Assembly: GCF_964340395.1 (NCBI RefSeq)
Contig: NC_135555.1
Span: 21,508,447 to 21,572,446 of the forward strand
Origin: Glandiceps talaboti
Taxonomy: Eukaryota; Hemichordata; Enteropneusta; Spengelidae
Direction: 5' to 3'
DNA: 64,000 nucleotides
The notes below the pieces were generated by a model, which saw only the letters and a list, made by a program, of their open reading frames with translations, was not told the origin of the DNA and did no database searches. The position numbers and the translations under genes were made by a program. The stretch's first letter is position 1, and each line of letters opens with the position of its first letter. Shown piece by piece: positions 26,407 through 41,900 of this stretch.

Positions 26407-29400
26407 CTAACAGTCAAGACCACTCAGAATCAGGTTCATTTCACGGAATGTACTTCCTAATTTTCCTACCAAATGTTGTTTTTGTTCTACAATACTTCTA
26501 GTTCTGAGAAGACTTTCATAACAGCTCTTACACTTCCTATACCTGTAAAACAAACAAAATGACTTTACTAATCATAACAACACTCCATACCGTAATACCT
26601 GCTGCATTAAGAGAAGAATACTTTGATTGAACAATTGCACCTTCAAAGCCTTTTTATTTTCATAATCGTTTTCTAGGAATTTACTTTTTCTGTCACTCTG
26701 TGAATGCTACAGCATTTTTTCTTTGGTCACCATGTTTGGGTCAACATTATCTCTTGATTTACAAAGCCTAAGTATGTACAAGTCATCAAAATCATCAATG
26801 CTCACATTAAGAAATGGTTCTGGTCAGTCAGTCAGTCAGTCAGTCAGTCAGTCAGGACACATTCACATTTACAGAGACACCAAACTGTCTTAACTCCTAC
26901 CTAAGGAGGAATTTAGTGCTAACAGTAGGGTTTTTCATGCCTATGTAAATGAAGTTACCAAATCAAATACTAACAGTACTGTGGTGGTAAATTTGACTTA
27001 CTTGTTCACCGAAGCATATAGTGTGCTTTAGTCATTCAGCGCTACTGTCTTGAGCAGAACACTGCTCTGGAAATCAGTGCTATAGAAATTTGATTGATTT
27101 ATTTGTCAAGTTGATTCTTTCCACAAATCTCTTCCCATAATACAAGGGCTGACATATGAGTTTTGTCTCTGTAGATATGTCTCATGTGATTTATGTTACA
27201 CACCTGTACCCATCCCAATGACTTACCTTTCTTCTCTTGATATATCAACTCCTGATATTGGAGGTGCCGTAATATTTGATTTTATAAGACCAGAGAAACT
27301 CTTCATTACCAATTTGATAACTTGACAGCCAGCATGAATGTAACTGTAAAACAAGAAGTGGTAACCAATGGAAACAAACACAAAATATATACCTGGTAAT
27401 TAACCTCTTTAAATGGCCATAACAATGGACTTAACTGCTACAAAACTTTCACACCAACAATGTCCACCAATAAAAACTGCCACAGCAACCGAGTAAACAA
27501 CCAAAAACTGCCACAGCAACTGTATACAGAACTAAAAACTGGCATAGCAAGTGTACGCAACTACAAACTGGCATAGCAAGTGTACACAACTAAAAACTGG
27601 CATAAGTGTCAACTAAATTCTGCCACAGCAAGTGCAATGAACTAAACAACTTCCATAGCAACAGGGTACATGACTAAAAGCTGTCATAGCAACTGTGTTC
27701 AGAACTGATAACTTCCTTAACAATAGTGTACACAACTAAAATTTGAAGTGATACAGAATATTTAACTCTTTTAAAAGTCAATTAAAATACAAGATCATAT
27801 CATCTTCTGAGTGCTATGGTATCTATCTTTACTTATTACATAATATCATGTGTGATACTTCTGAAGAGAAATACACTCATGGTAAATAAAGTTTGGACTT
27901 ACTTTTCATATTTGCTGTTGATAAGTTCTTCAACTTTTGGAAGGATCTTAACACATAAATCTAATGACCACATAGCACTACAGGACAAAAGAAAGACAGA
28001 CTATTACTATGATTTATTTGGAATGGAACACATAAATAAGTCATTGCCTCAGTGGACAAGAGAAGGTGAAAACAACCCCTACAGTGATGAAAGTCATCAA
28101 AAACCTTACAACCAAGACCAGGGTTGAATGGAAAGTGTAGTCTATGCAGCATCATCTTTATAATTGAGACAACCTTTAGTTGTTCCCTTTGAAAACGCCG
28201 CTTAGTTAGTGTCAGGGAGCTGACTTTATTGAGTCTGTCGTAATTTTTTTTTAGGCCGTGATTACAACATTGTATAGGTGATACCATTTTACACTTTAGT
28301 CAAACCAAATGTTGATATCAAATCTCCACTCATGATCTGTTTACCAAACACAATAACCTTGTAAAGGTTGGGTAACTTATTAGTGAATACATGAAAGTAA
28401 TACACTATAACTTACTTGTCTCACAATTATTTATAAGTGAAAACTGTTTTCAATGTCAGTTCCACTAAGTGGTATACTCATAGGGGAAAACATGACAATT
28501 ATAACAATGTTGTGTAGACTAAACTTTCCATACAACCCTGATCTTGGTTATATGTCTGCATATTGGAATAACTTACTCAACAATCTGAGCTGTACAGAAC
28601 ACAGTCTGTGTATTCTTGTATCAGAAAATGTTTTGGGGAACGAATATGTTTCAAACTGAACAACTTAAATACACAGATATCCCCTCCCCATGAATAATGT
28701 ATTTAGTGATATGCTCTAGAGCTGATTATATATATATATAACAAAGATTCCTTTGTTAACTAACTAGTTGGGCATGCAGGTATGACTAATTATCACATAC
28801 CATGACCTCTGAATTGCCAGGTGTCCAACTAGTATGTCGTAATTTTACTTATGGAGTGTGCCTATGCATGTATTTTAGAATGCATCTCAGATAGTTGAAA
28901 AAGTGTGACGAAGTGTTGAATAGTGCAATCAACTCAAAAGATAACAATTAATTGATAAAAATATGATAGTGAAAAGTGTACAAAAAGTGAAAGAATACAT
29001 TATGCAAGTATACAAGAATCAATAGGACAGTACAATATAGTTACTTTGGAACAATAAATTGGAAACGAATGCAATATTTTGATCATATCCATCTACTATG
29101 GACCTTGACCATGCAATCATTGTATAATCAAGGTCCATACTAGATGGATCAAAACGTTGCATTCCTTTCCAATTTACCATTCCAAAGTAACTATACTGTA
29201 ATGTCCTCTACAGTAGTATTACTTGGTAGTCCTGAACATTTTCCATTATACTTACGGTTTTAAACACAGGACATTAAGTAGGTCTACTACAATGGCTAAG
29301 TCGTTCATATGGATGGCTGAATCTACTGCAGTCTGTAAAATACAGTCAGATTCGTAATATGTCATTTTCATTCATTCATTCATTCGTTCGTTCATTCATT

Positions 29401-31025
29401 TATTTATTAAGCTTTGACATCAGTCAGGTAGTCAACAAAGGTGACTAACACCTACATATATAAACATGGATTTTCATCAGTGTTAATACAGAAGGAAATT
29501 AGAGTGTCTGGGGAAACCTTGTGTTGTTCAGTAGAGTCACACTTAACAATGCTCCAATACAAAGTGGCAAATTTTTAATGCAACTGTGAGGGGATTTGAA
29601 CCCCAACCACAGTGGTAAGAGGCAAGTAATTAAACAACTCAGCCACAGATAATTTTCAAAACTTCTCAAAACTCAAAGGGTGACTTATTGTCACACATGC
29701 CACATATACATGGATCGGGAAGTTATGGTGTTGATGAAGAAATCAAATGATTATCGGTCTTATGACATGAAAAGGTGATAAAGTTGAATTTTAGGTGACA
29801 AGAATCAAAGTGACATCACATATAACATTACAGCATTGGATATTAATAGTATGACGGAACCCTGTGACATGTGAGTGCAAGTCTGGTGTACACGGAGTAC
29901 TTGCATCAGTACTTGCAGTGTTCTCTGCAGTCATAATTTCATGAATGTAGTGAGTAAAAGTCCAGCAGAAAACACTGCAAGCACAAGTGCAAATAGTACC
30001 TACACTGGCATTCATGCAGATTGGGGTTCTGTTAATATTACATATTATGCTTATCTGAAATAGCAAAATTCCATAAAAATGACACTGCAATCATGCGCTT
30101 TCATGTTCAATGAATGAATGCCTTCATTTGCATATCATTTGCATGCAGGTATGCAATAATATTTTCAGTAATGCACTGCAGTGCAAATACCACTAGTATG
30201 TGCACACAATGATGTAAGTAATCACTGGTACATATGTCATACTGCTTTATCCCTCTCTATCCCGAATCTCACATTAGAAATTGCATAAATTAGTACATTT
30301 AACTTAACCTTGTACATTGAGGGACAGAACTACTGTATTTTAATTTTGTTACACATTCTACTTGAATATTCATACTTACTTTGATATCGCCCGTTGTCCA
30401 AATAGATCTGACAACATCTAAATTTTTATATCTATGGCTCATGGCAGCACACATTGAATTGTGTCCCTTTTCTATTGATCCAAGAACATCAAATTCACTA
30501 ATTTCTGGTGGATGCACATCATTCTGGGCTGACATATGTACTGCTGCAGCATGCTGGGGCTGCTTCTGTTTCAGTACAAAAGATAAATAATCTGATTACA
30601 ATACTTATTACAATACTTAGAACATTGAAAGACTGTGTGTCTGTCATCACTTCTGTAATGTCAGATATACGAATTACAGTGCTTACAAAAAACAACATTT
30701 TCATGGCGATCTTAGCATTCAGCCAGTAGACTTATCCTTAGATTCTCAATATCTCTTTCTTTGGCCAAGAAATCTTTGGCACACACATATAATACTTTGA
30801 ATTACACTTGCTATCTGTTCCACATTGCTCTAACACTTGCTGGTGATACACATTTTTTTTTTTTGAAGAATCTATTGTTGGACTGTATTTTACCAACATA
30901 TCAGTGTACAAGCATGTGTCTGTGTGATTGTGTTTGAGTGAGAATGTGCATGTGTTCAAGGGTGTGTCTGAATGTGTATGTGTATGTGGGTGGATGTGTA
31001 TGTGTATGTGTGTGTGTGTGTGTGT

Positions 31026-31074
<49 letters not shown>

Positions 31075-34000
31075 TGGGTGTGGGTGTGTATAAAACTTTG
31101 AGTGGTATGTGACTGTTTATAACTGAGGTTGTGTGAATGCATATATGTGTAAAAGGTACTCAACTCACTTGCTCCCCAGGGAGTTGAGGAAGTAAAGGGC
31201 AATTATGCTACTAAAGATCTGGGCCAAGGGGTAATAATTGTAAAGTGCTTTGAGCACAGATTGGGAAAGCACTATATAAAATCCAACATATTATTATGTG
31301 TGTGTCTGTACACATATGTGAGACTATGTCTGTGCATATTGAAAACAACATACAATAAATTCTCAGAAACATATCGGTACTTACAGGCAGAAAAGCATTC
31401 ATGTCAAGTCCAACTGGTTTATTTCTATCAGAGGGTACAACAGGAGCTTGTTGTGTTTGTGGTTGTGAAGGTGTTACAGCTGGTGGATGTTTAGGTGATA
31501 TCTGCTGTGGTTGTACATGTACTACTGGTTGACTAGGTGGTTTTCTGCTAGCTGGCACTGCTGCCAATGGACTAGGTTCTTCTAGTGGTGCTGGAAATGG
31601 ATCTTTAGGGGATGGAGAACGGGCTATGGAAAAACAAACATTGGGCATATCATATTGCAGGGTTCAAAAATACATTAGGGTCTTGTATAGTTGCCATCTT
31701 TGTGCCAGGTTTGAATACATTGACTATTGCATGTCAGATTGTCAGAGAAATGGTTCCACATCACACATATACACATAGAATCCGTCAAACAAATTACACT
31801 GCAAGACTTTTGGATGCAAACAAATAACTCTCAGTACCTGCCATAGTATTTTACCTCACATTAACGGGTCAAAATAGAAGAAAGTTTAACTTATTCTCAT
31901 ATGAGCCATATATGTGTAGCGTGTGAAACTTATGGTGTTGACCAAGAAATCAAACGATTTGTAATTTTTGTGACACGCCTAGGTGGTAAAATGCTATTTC
32001 AGGTACCAAATAATTGTACTGAGGTAAATATAGTCAAAAACTGCTGGTTTGAGGTATTAAAGTTTCAAAATCCACACACATTTATTAACGAAACCCACAA
32101 CAAAGTATTGGAGAAAGATCAGAAAATAATTTGCAGATAAAGAAATGAACTAAGGATAGTTCAGGAAGTAGTTAAACCAAATTTTTCCTTCACCTCCATC
32201 AATTGATTAACAGATGATCCATCGGTACAAATGTGCATTACAAAACAAAACATGACAAAAAAAAAAGGAAATGGAATAATTATTAGCATTTTGGATACCA
32301 TTATGATGGGAAATATAAAGACATGCATGTTTGGTATTATGTCTTGCCATTCAAAATATTTTAGAGAGAGAAATTAGTATGATCAACCAGAATGTACAAA
32401 TAGATAATGGGTTTTATTACTAATACAATACATGCATTGTTTAGAATTCATCAAATACAGATATATAGATATGGATACTTTATTGTCAAATGCTATGAAT
32501 AGACTTAAATCTTTTAACTGGTTGAATAGAGGGTTGTAAGGAATGTTCCATACACAAGAAACCTGATATTTATTGAAGTTCATATGAAAATTGTAACTGG
32601 TTGAAATGTTAATTCTAACAAGTATAACAATGTTTGGCCATATTGGTCAAGGTTGACAAGTAAAGTGATGTGCAGGCATGTTTGGTTGGTTGGTTGGTTG
32701 AAAACAAGTATAGTCCTGTTTAGCCATATTGGTCAAGGTTGGCAAGTAAAGTGATGTGCAGGCATGTTTTGGTTGAAAATGAGTAGTTGGTGTCAGAGAT
32801 ATATGGCTGTACATGACTAGATAAATGGATGGATCGACAGACATGGGTCATTCCTATAGCCCCTTCAGGTAGTGCCAACTGGAGGCTAACAATATAATGA
32901 ACTGTATCATTTTGGGTTTGCACTAGGGTGAGTGGACAGTGGGCATAATTATGTAGAGATCTAAGCACAGTAGGAAAGTGTTATAGAACAACCTTGACTG
33001 ATATTTGGGATCATTTGATGAGGTCATCACACTAAAGTTACATAAAGACGTCACATGTCAGTCAAAATATCCCAGGTTTGTGTCAAGTCTGTAACAAATG
33101 ATGCAGATAATGCTGTACCTGACGTCTGTAGATGGACATACATACTTCTTACCTAAGTTATGTTTGGGTTGAAATAATGGCTGAAGACAGACGTAAGTAC
33201 TTCTTACCAAGTTATGTTTAGGTTGAAATAATGGCTGAAGACAGACATAAGTACTTCTTACCAAGTTATGTTTGGGTTGAATTAATGACTGAAGACAGAC
33301 ATAAGTACTTCTTACCAAGTTATGTTTAGGTTGAATTAATGGCTGAAGACAGACGTAAGTACTGCTTACCTAAGTCATGTTTGGGTTGAAATAATGCCTT
33401 ATGATCAGCAGGGTTCTGTATTTGTGCAACTTCACTGCTGTCATCTTCTCCTTGGTCTTGTGCTGGATCTTCATCAGGTTCTGTTTTTATCTGCTGAGCT
33501 TGTCTGTTGTCATAACAAAATTCATATTAATTATGTAAACAACTTGTCTGTTGTCACCACAAAATTCATATCAATTGTGCAAACAGCTTGTCTGGTGTCA
33601 CAACAAAAATGATGTAAACAACTGTTGTCACAACAAAATTCATATCAATTTTGCACACAGCTTATATGTTGTCACAACAAAAATGACATTAATTTTGTAA
33701 AGTCTGTTGTCACAACATAATTCATATCAATTTTGTAAACAGCTTATCTGTTCTCACAACAAAAATCACAGCTAACTCTTCAAAACTATTGTTTTTATTT
33801 CTATAACTGACCATAAAGAATGAAAGCTTTAGATGATTTTAATAGAGACATTTCTTACCCTGGCTGGCCACACTGTGTTCTTGGTCTTTCTGTCACAAAA
33901 TTTTTCCTGTGTCCACTTGCAGTGAGTGGTACTGGTGCTGGAAAATGTTCCTGTTCAAATTTTTTGTCACCTGAAAAGTTGGTCCTCTGTAAATATATCA

Positions 34001-37000
34001 ATAACATATAGTTTTCACATTAGGAATATTTTAAAATTTAAAAAAATTTTAAAAATTGAAATTTATACAAGAGAAAAACATCGCTCAGTTCTTTTTCAAC
34101 CGTCTCTCTTCAACTTGTGTTAATCATCAGTGTAATAATTTGATACCGGATAAATTGCAGAGGACATATAAAACTATTTCATGTTATTTTTTTAAAACAA
34201 TTTATAACTTACATTTGACATAAAATACAAACTTTGCATTCTGATAAATATAAATCAACACCACTAATAAATACTAATCTCATGATAACTGGCTAATAAG
34301 ATTTTCAAAAAATCATTGTTGACAACAAAATCAATATCTGTGACCTGGGACCTGACAAGTAATTTTTCATCTAAATACGCGAAAATCAATATTTGATAAA
34401 TATGATAAACCTGTATTTCATAAAATATTATTCCTGGCTACTGATATGATTAGTGACTAAAATATTTTCATTCAAAATATATAGATGCAGGGGTATGCAA
34501 ATGTAGAGGTCCGACATCTCACTCATTGTTTTCACCAGACCACAAACTTTCTGCAATGATTTAAATATGAAAAGAAACCAGGAGATTATACAAAAAATAT
34601 CATTAGAAAACTTGGGAGGTTCACCACATTGAACTGAAGTACCAGTAGCTGGTGACCACAAATTTTAAAACTGATATGCTGAGCCCATGAAAACAGATAA
34701 CTGCACTTGTTTGACTTAATGATAAATCAATGGCATACATAGACACATTTCTTTGAATATCTAACATACAAAACAGATGACTGCATTTTGACTTACAGAT
34801 AAATCAACAACATAAAGTGACACGTTTGTCAGGTGATAACTGGCTCCTATTAGCTGATTAGATGCTATCGCTATGTCACCAATTCTACCCCATCCCATGG
34901 CATACGAATCGTAACAACGCACTGGTTCCCAGCCGTACACACGTAGCGAATCTTGGCCGCCAGTGAACAGAAAGTTGCCTTCTGGATGGAAATTAATAGT
35001 TCTGTAGGATAGAAACGGGCAGGATGTGTTAGAGGTCATAGGTCATGACTGGATGTCAAAGGTCAGATGATTATACAGGTATCAGTGTTTTCACTGATCA
35101 AAGTAACTGGAACACAGTACTGTTTGAACCCTCTTGTAAATTCTCATTACCTGAAATATAATGTTACCACCAAGATACATCATAGAAATAGCAATCAGTT
35201 GATTTCTTGGTCAACATCATGACTTCCATTTCACATGCTACACGTATATTACTATAGGCATACATGTCAACCTTCTTGTTCTATTTTGATCCTGAAAATG
35301 ACTTCTAGTACCTGTCATTTTGATGAAAATATAGAAATGTTATGACACTGCATTATTCCAACATCAAATTTGAAATAACAGTTACTGTACCTTATTCCAT
35401 TAGCCTCTCTATCAGTTGTACCAACAAGCTGCATAGTTTCCAAATCCCAAAACTTGACAGTCCTGAAAAGTAGTCAAAGAGACAAAACATAATTAGGCTA
35501 TCATTTGGTGCATTGAGACACTGACTGGATCTTGTACATTGACATTGTAGCTGTACATTTGTATCTATTTCAATGCAAAAAACTGAACTCAAACTTGACC
35601 GTCATTTGTACATAATATCAAACATGTTTATATGATAGATGTTTTATATTATCATCATCATCATTATAATTAGACTTTATTTAAAATTCAATAGACTGTT
35701 GAGCCAATGGCTCTTCTCTCGCAGTGTTGAGATTAAAAAAAATTAAAATTCATACAAAGTTTTTGGTTCATTTCTTCAAGTTACTCTTTGCAATGGTCAC
35801 AATAGTTGACAGAATAAAACGTTTTGAACCAAGCAAACTTGTTGTATATCAAATCATTAGACTTCATTCTGAATTGACAGATGCTTGTGTTTTATGTGCA
35901 AGGTTCACATCCCAACCAAACAATGATTGAAGGATCAATTTGTCAGTTTCATAACCTCTGTCTGACCCACAACTGGGCATATCTGGAGGTATGTGAAAAA
36001 AACTATTCAATCTCCACATGGAAATTTCATATCTCTTCAACATCTCAGTTCAAAACAAACATGTAAATATTCATTCTTGGATGAGGTGTTGTAGCAATTA
36101 GAAACTCAACATATGCAGAGTATGTTTAGAATTTGCTGGATGGTTGGATGGCACCAGACATACTATTTCAGTGTCACACAAGTCGTGAAAGTCAACAATG
36201 ACAGGACTGATTTCATACAAATTATGTTAATAAAACTTACCTGTCCCCACTTCCAGTAGCCAGCAAAAATTCATTAGGATGAAATTCCACACTATTGACA
36301 GGTCCTTGATGGTTTGTAAATTCATGAACAATTTTACCAGCTGTTAAGTCCCATAACTATTGGTGGAAGACATACAATAAGTTAGGTCAGAGGTCAGATG
36401 ATGGTATGACACAATGACATCAATCAGGTCAGAGGTTAAATGACAATGACCTAACAGGGTCCAAGGTCAAATGAGTGATGTAAACAAAGTAAGAGGTCAC
36501 ATAGTGGATCTATGAAAACATGAACGTCTGACATAAGTGTATTAAGAATGTCAAATAGATCTAACGTGCAGATAACAGATGATAACTTCTGACACTATCA
36601 TCATAACTGCTAAAATATCCGTCTAACTTCAAGTCTCTGAAAACTATCGCTAAATAACTAGCTCATTTTATGGGGTTTCAAATTATGGATATTATTAATG
36701 AGGTGATGACCAAATTCAACTGTAATACCGGAACATGAATCAGGAGTCACAAAGTCAAATGAAATCAGACTTGTTTATGTTTATCTCAATTTCTACCTAG
36801 ACACACAACATGCATGTAATCAAATGAATTGTAGTGAACAGAAATAAACATCTTTATTAATCCTACCTTAGTTATTCCGTCTTCACCTGCAGACCCCACC
36901 CATCTTCCATCAGGACTAAATCTAACACTATTTACACAATTGTTATGACCCCTGTATGTAAATATACAACCTTTCCTTCGAACATCCCACAGCTGAAACG

Positions 37001-37423
37001 AGCAAAGAAAACAACAAATTTATTATCATCAATTTTCAAAACTCATTCAATTCCTTGATACTGTGTAATCTGCATATCAATGATTTTTATCATGGAAATG
37101 AACACTCACTCTGTTTTATGGTATGAAAAGATGGGCATCCATGTGTAGTATAAGTTACGGGAAAATGGTGAATGCACCCAGAGTCAGATGATATGTATGA
37201 TTTATTGAATGCATATACAGATGGTAAACAATAGACAACATTTTGAAACACTGAGTTTTATTCTATAAACACAATGTATAAAAACATAAATATAACTATT
37301 CTATTAGTATTGAGGCAGCATGTTTGAATGGATCTACTATTAGTTGTTGAAATTTTTCTGGCTTTTCAACACAACATGGTATATTCACGAAATAATGAGA
37401 AATCAATATTTTCATATACAGAG

Positions 37424-37490
<67 letters not shown>

Positions 37491-38940
37491 ACATTTATAC
37501 AGCAAATGAATCTAATATGTAGTAATGTTCAAAGGCATTGAACAAGTAACTAACTAGGGCTGCTTAAAATGCCCTTACCAAAAGGTGAGTCATAAGTGTC
37601 TTTTGTGAATTTCTCAAGAGTGGGTGAATGATATGTAGATCAACAGGTAGAATGTTCCATAACAGTGGGGTGGCATGTGAAAGTGCTCATCCACTATACG
37701 ATTTCAGTTTACACTGAGGTACATATAGTCATGAGAGAGAGGTTTAGCACAAAGAGATATAAAGCAGTGAATTGATACTTACTTTGATATTTGTGTCTAA
37801 TGACCCTGAAACAACAAATTCTCCATACGGATGGAAATCTAAAGTTCTAATACTTGATTTATGCCCTGTAAGTGTTCTGACAACTGAAAGAACAAACAAA
37901 CGAAAAAAAACTGTGAGTTACAAGAGTTCTTATAATGTGATACATACATTTATGACAACAATGAATACTTGTACTGCAAATATCTATGATGTAGCTTTAT
38001 ATATAAATAATACATTTGCATTATTGATGGCATTTTATACTTAGGTAAAATCTGTCCTTATCACACTACAATTTTGTTTACATTTGGTTTATAAAAATGA
38101 AAGACTATTTCTTTCCAGGCATCAGGGGTGATATATTCAGTAAATGATGCATAAATCATAGTTATAATTCTTAACTGTCTAAATTCTTCAAACCACATTC
38201 TCAGCTACAGTTAGGGCAATCAGTGCCAAGATACGCCTAACACTAACACTAAGTCAATTGCTAATTCTATTCAAAATACAACCCACATTAACAATACTTC
38301 AGTTAGACTTTACCCGTCTGTTGTACACAATACAGTCATTTATTCCTATAACACTGTTTGAATGTTGTGGTCTAAAAGAGCCTGAAGAAATTTGTGATTT
38401 CAAAAGGTCTGATTACCAGTAGTGTATTGGGATGGGGTTAAAAGAAACAAGCTACCCGCATCCTTCAGGGGACAGGTGCCATTCTTTTCACACAGAAGTG
38501 TCATAATCTGTTGTGTTTGCACAAAAGAAGTGCTTATGCTTTTAAGAATCTACCAATATTTATAATTTCATTTTGATACTGATAGAGACGAGGCTAGCAT
38601 ATATATATAGTCTAATGTACCAAGTTTTTTAGGAGGTAATGTCTCCCATGGCAGACTTTTAATTTTTAATGATTACATTTGAACTGATATTTTTAAAAAT
38701 CCAAATATGCCCATGGATAAACATTCCTCAAGCATGAAATGAAATTATGGTTTGTCAACACAGGCACAGACATAGACACACACACAGACAGAGGCACAGA
38801 CACAGACACAGACACAGACACAGACACAGACACAGACACAGACACAGACACAGCCACATGTATGCAACCACTGAGATGCACACACACACACGCAGCCAGT
38901 GACACAAACACACATTCACACACATGCATGCATGCAAAGT

Positions 38941-38984
<44 letters not shown>

Positions 38985-41900
38985 CAGAATAGATGCTAAC
39001 GTCTATAGGATTCCTATAATCATGTTTCCAATGAACTAATTTAGAAAACTGCATGTGTTTTAAGTTGTTTGTTTTTTTGTGTGAGATAGCCATATATATG
39101 GAGTTATAGAAATATCCCTTGAGACATATAGAAATATGCAAAAGATAAACTTGTACAAACATACAATTGTATTTTGAATTTCAATTATTTAGCACCAAAA
39201 ATGGCCTAATGGGGACTAGCGCCAGTCTAACACATACAAAAAAATAATGAATACATCATACATTTATACCCAAATGTAATCTGAATCTGAAAGAAAATGA
39301 AAATTGCTAAAAATAAATAAAGTCAACAAATGAATAAAAATGCACACCTTTTCAGAAGTGTGTTATTTTCTTTTATTATTTTCACTTACTTTTTGCAGCT
39401 TCCAAATCCCATATTTTGATAGTACCAGACTGTGAGCCTGCTGCGACAAGTTCTTCACTGTTTCCAAACCGTACACTCTCAACTGGTGTGGTATGACCTG
39501 ATAAACTCTACAGATGAAGTCAACAGACAAACAGGGAGGAATCAGTAACAAACAAAGGTCACACAAGGTCATCGTTTCAATGGATTCTCATTGTGGTCTA
39601 GCCTAAAGTCCCCATAATCAACACATCATGCAAATTGTACGGATGGATGAAGACTATTGTCCATATATCTAAAAAGTCTATAAGTCCTCTGCTCTACCTA
39701 TCATGCAGAATTGTGCGGATGGTTGAACATTGATGTCCATATAACCTAGCAATGTTCTAAGTAGGAAAGACTTAGACTTGTTTGACAAAGATTATACCAA
39801 GATAAGCTGAATGTAAGACAGACTTGAAAATACTTCCCAACTTCCTTTCTCTGTTTATACATGAGGTTATTGAACCCTTACTACAATATTGTCAGGACTT
39901 GTCTAGTCTAGAGGCTATCCATGGTTTTGAATCACTTGTCACTGAGCTAGATGGCGTGAAGAGAGATCTTTACATTTGAAGCCACAAACAGTCTCTTGAC
40001 TAGGACTTTTCATATACTTAAGTAGAACAGTGATCCAACTGTACAATATAGATGTACATTTGTATTCAAGCTAGGGAGTTAGGGCTAGGGTTAGGTTTGG
40101 GATAGGACTAGCCTTGGACTCCCTAGCATGAACCTGATTTGTATGACAGTATGGTCTGTAATGAGAGGACACTATTAATCTACAAGACTACATGCGTCCT
40201 GTTTGTTAAATTTTCACAACTCTGTTTTGGAAGGGAAGGTAAACCATACCTTTTAAATTTGGACGAGTCACTAAATGTTTGTAATCCCATATGTATATTA
40301 AATTTTCTTTTTATTAGTAATATTAGGTAGCTATCCCAAAACTTTGTTAAAGGGTTCCTTTTTTAACTTCTAGGCTTTTGAGCCCAAAATATGTACTAAA
40401 GTATTTCCCATGCCTAATGCTCAGATGTATCATTGTGATACCAATAGTATTACATACATAACTCAAGGACCCTTATTCACACTGGAGTCCTCAAACTCTT
40501 TCACATGTTAAAATATCTTGAAATGCAAACGAGTACACAGACAGTCTGCCTACATAATGATGTATGATATGAACACACCTTTGCGCCTCTCGACCTTTAC
40601 AGAGGTCATGAAAACCAAACAACAAAGAGATAAGATTTTTCAGCGGGACTTCAAACACCTAGATGCTACAGTAGTCTGTAACTATCAGTTAAATAAAATC
40701 CCCTTTCTAAGATGATAATGATGTATGAGATGAGCACATCTTTGTGCCCCCTGACCTTTACAAAGGTAACAAAAATCAAATAACAAAGGGCCAAGGTTTG
40801 TAACAGGGACATCACATATACGTGTATAGAGTGGGGATGCTACTATTGTCTAACTAGCAGTTAAATAAAGTCCCTTTTTTGCAATGATAGTGATGTACGA
40901 GATGAGTACACCTTTGTGAACCCAACACGAAGGTCACAAGAACTGAACAAAGGCCCAAAATATGTAGCAGGGACACCAAACACATAGACTCTACTGTTAT
41001 CTATAACTATCGGCTAGATAAAATCTCCTTAGTAAGACTAATGACATCATTGATATATATATAATTCACTTCCCTGATACTGACCTTGAAAACCTTGACA
41101 AAGCAATAGCCTATTTGTATTCATACCCATTGCTATCACTGACAACATGCTTATCCAAGATAATCTTGTCATCTCTATTTTTTTCTCAACATCCCCTAGC
41201 TTCTTGAAGTTAATTTTTGTACATTAAGGACATTAGATTGGTAGTATTTTGGATAAAAGTATTTCCTATAAACTATACTAGTACCAGTACCATGTGTCAT
41301 GTATGATACATGTGAAAATACAAACAAATGAATCATATTCAAGTTCCAGAGACAGAATAAAAATTTACAGTCTGGCAATAATTATCTGGTTCTGAGTTAC
41401 TACTTTTTGGTTTACTAACTGTGTGACATTTACTAGTATTTTTGGTTTACTAACTGTGTGACATTACTTACTTCAAAATTTACTTTGTAAACTAAATCAT
41501 TCCAATTATGTGTGAAAATATTGGTACTTCCAAAAACAAATCCATGATTTTCAAAAAAAAATTTCAATGTGTACAATCTATTACATGTTTTTGTGTGTAA
41601 AACCCATAAAATTCAGACACACTGCAAAACTTATAATCAGACATAGACATACAAGTTACTAATTCTGTCCTAACTGTTAGGTTTTCCTCTTTCAACTTAT
41701 TTCCTGTAAATGTAATTCATATCAACAAACACATCTAATGTTTCTTTCTGTAGTTTTTTTCATAATTTTTTTAAAAAAATGAATCTTTTTAATGAACATT
41801 ATTTTTATCAACGTTTGTTTTTTGTATATTGTACTGGATGGTGGAGTCTTAAAACATCATTTTGAGGTTGTCAAAGTTTTGAATTAAGATACCATGGTAG

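Noticed and set aside
33058-33318. Minus-strand frame with [18 protein letters not shown] repeats
   Set aside because: It is the 54-bp minisatellite derived from the KATNB1 exon 10 end; it is not continuous with the exon 10 frame.
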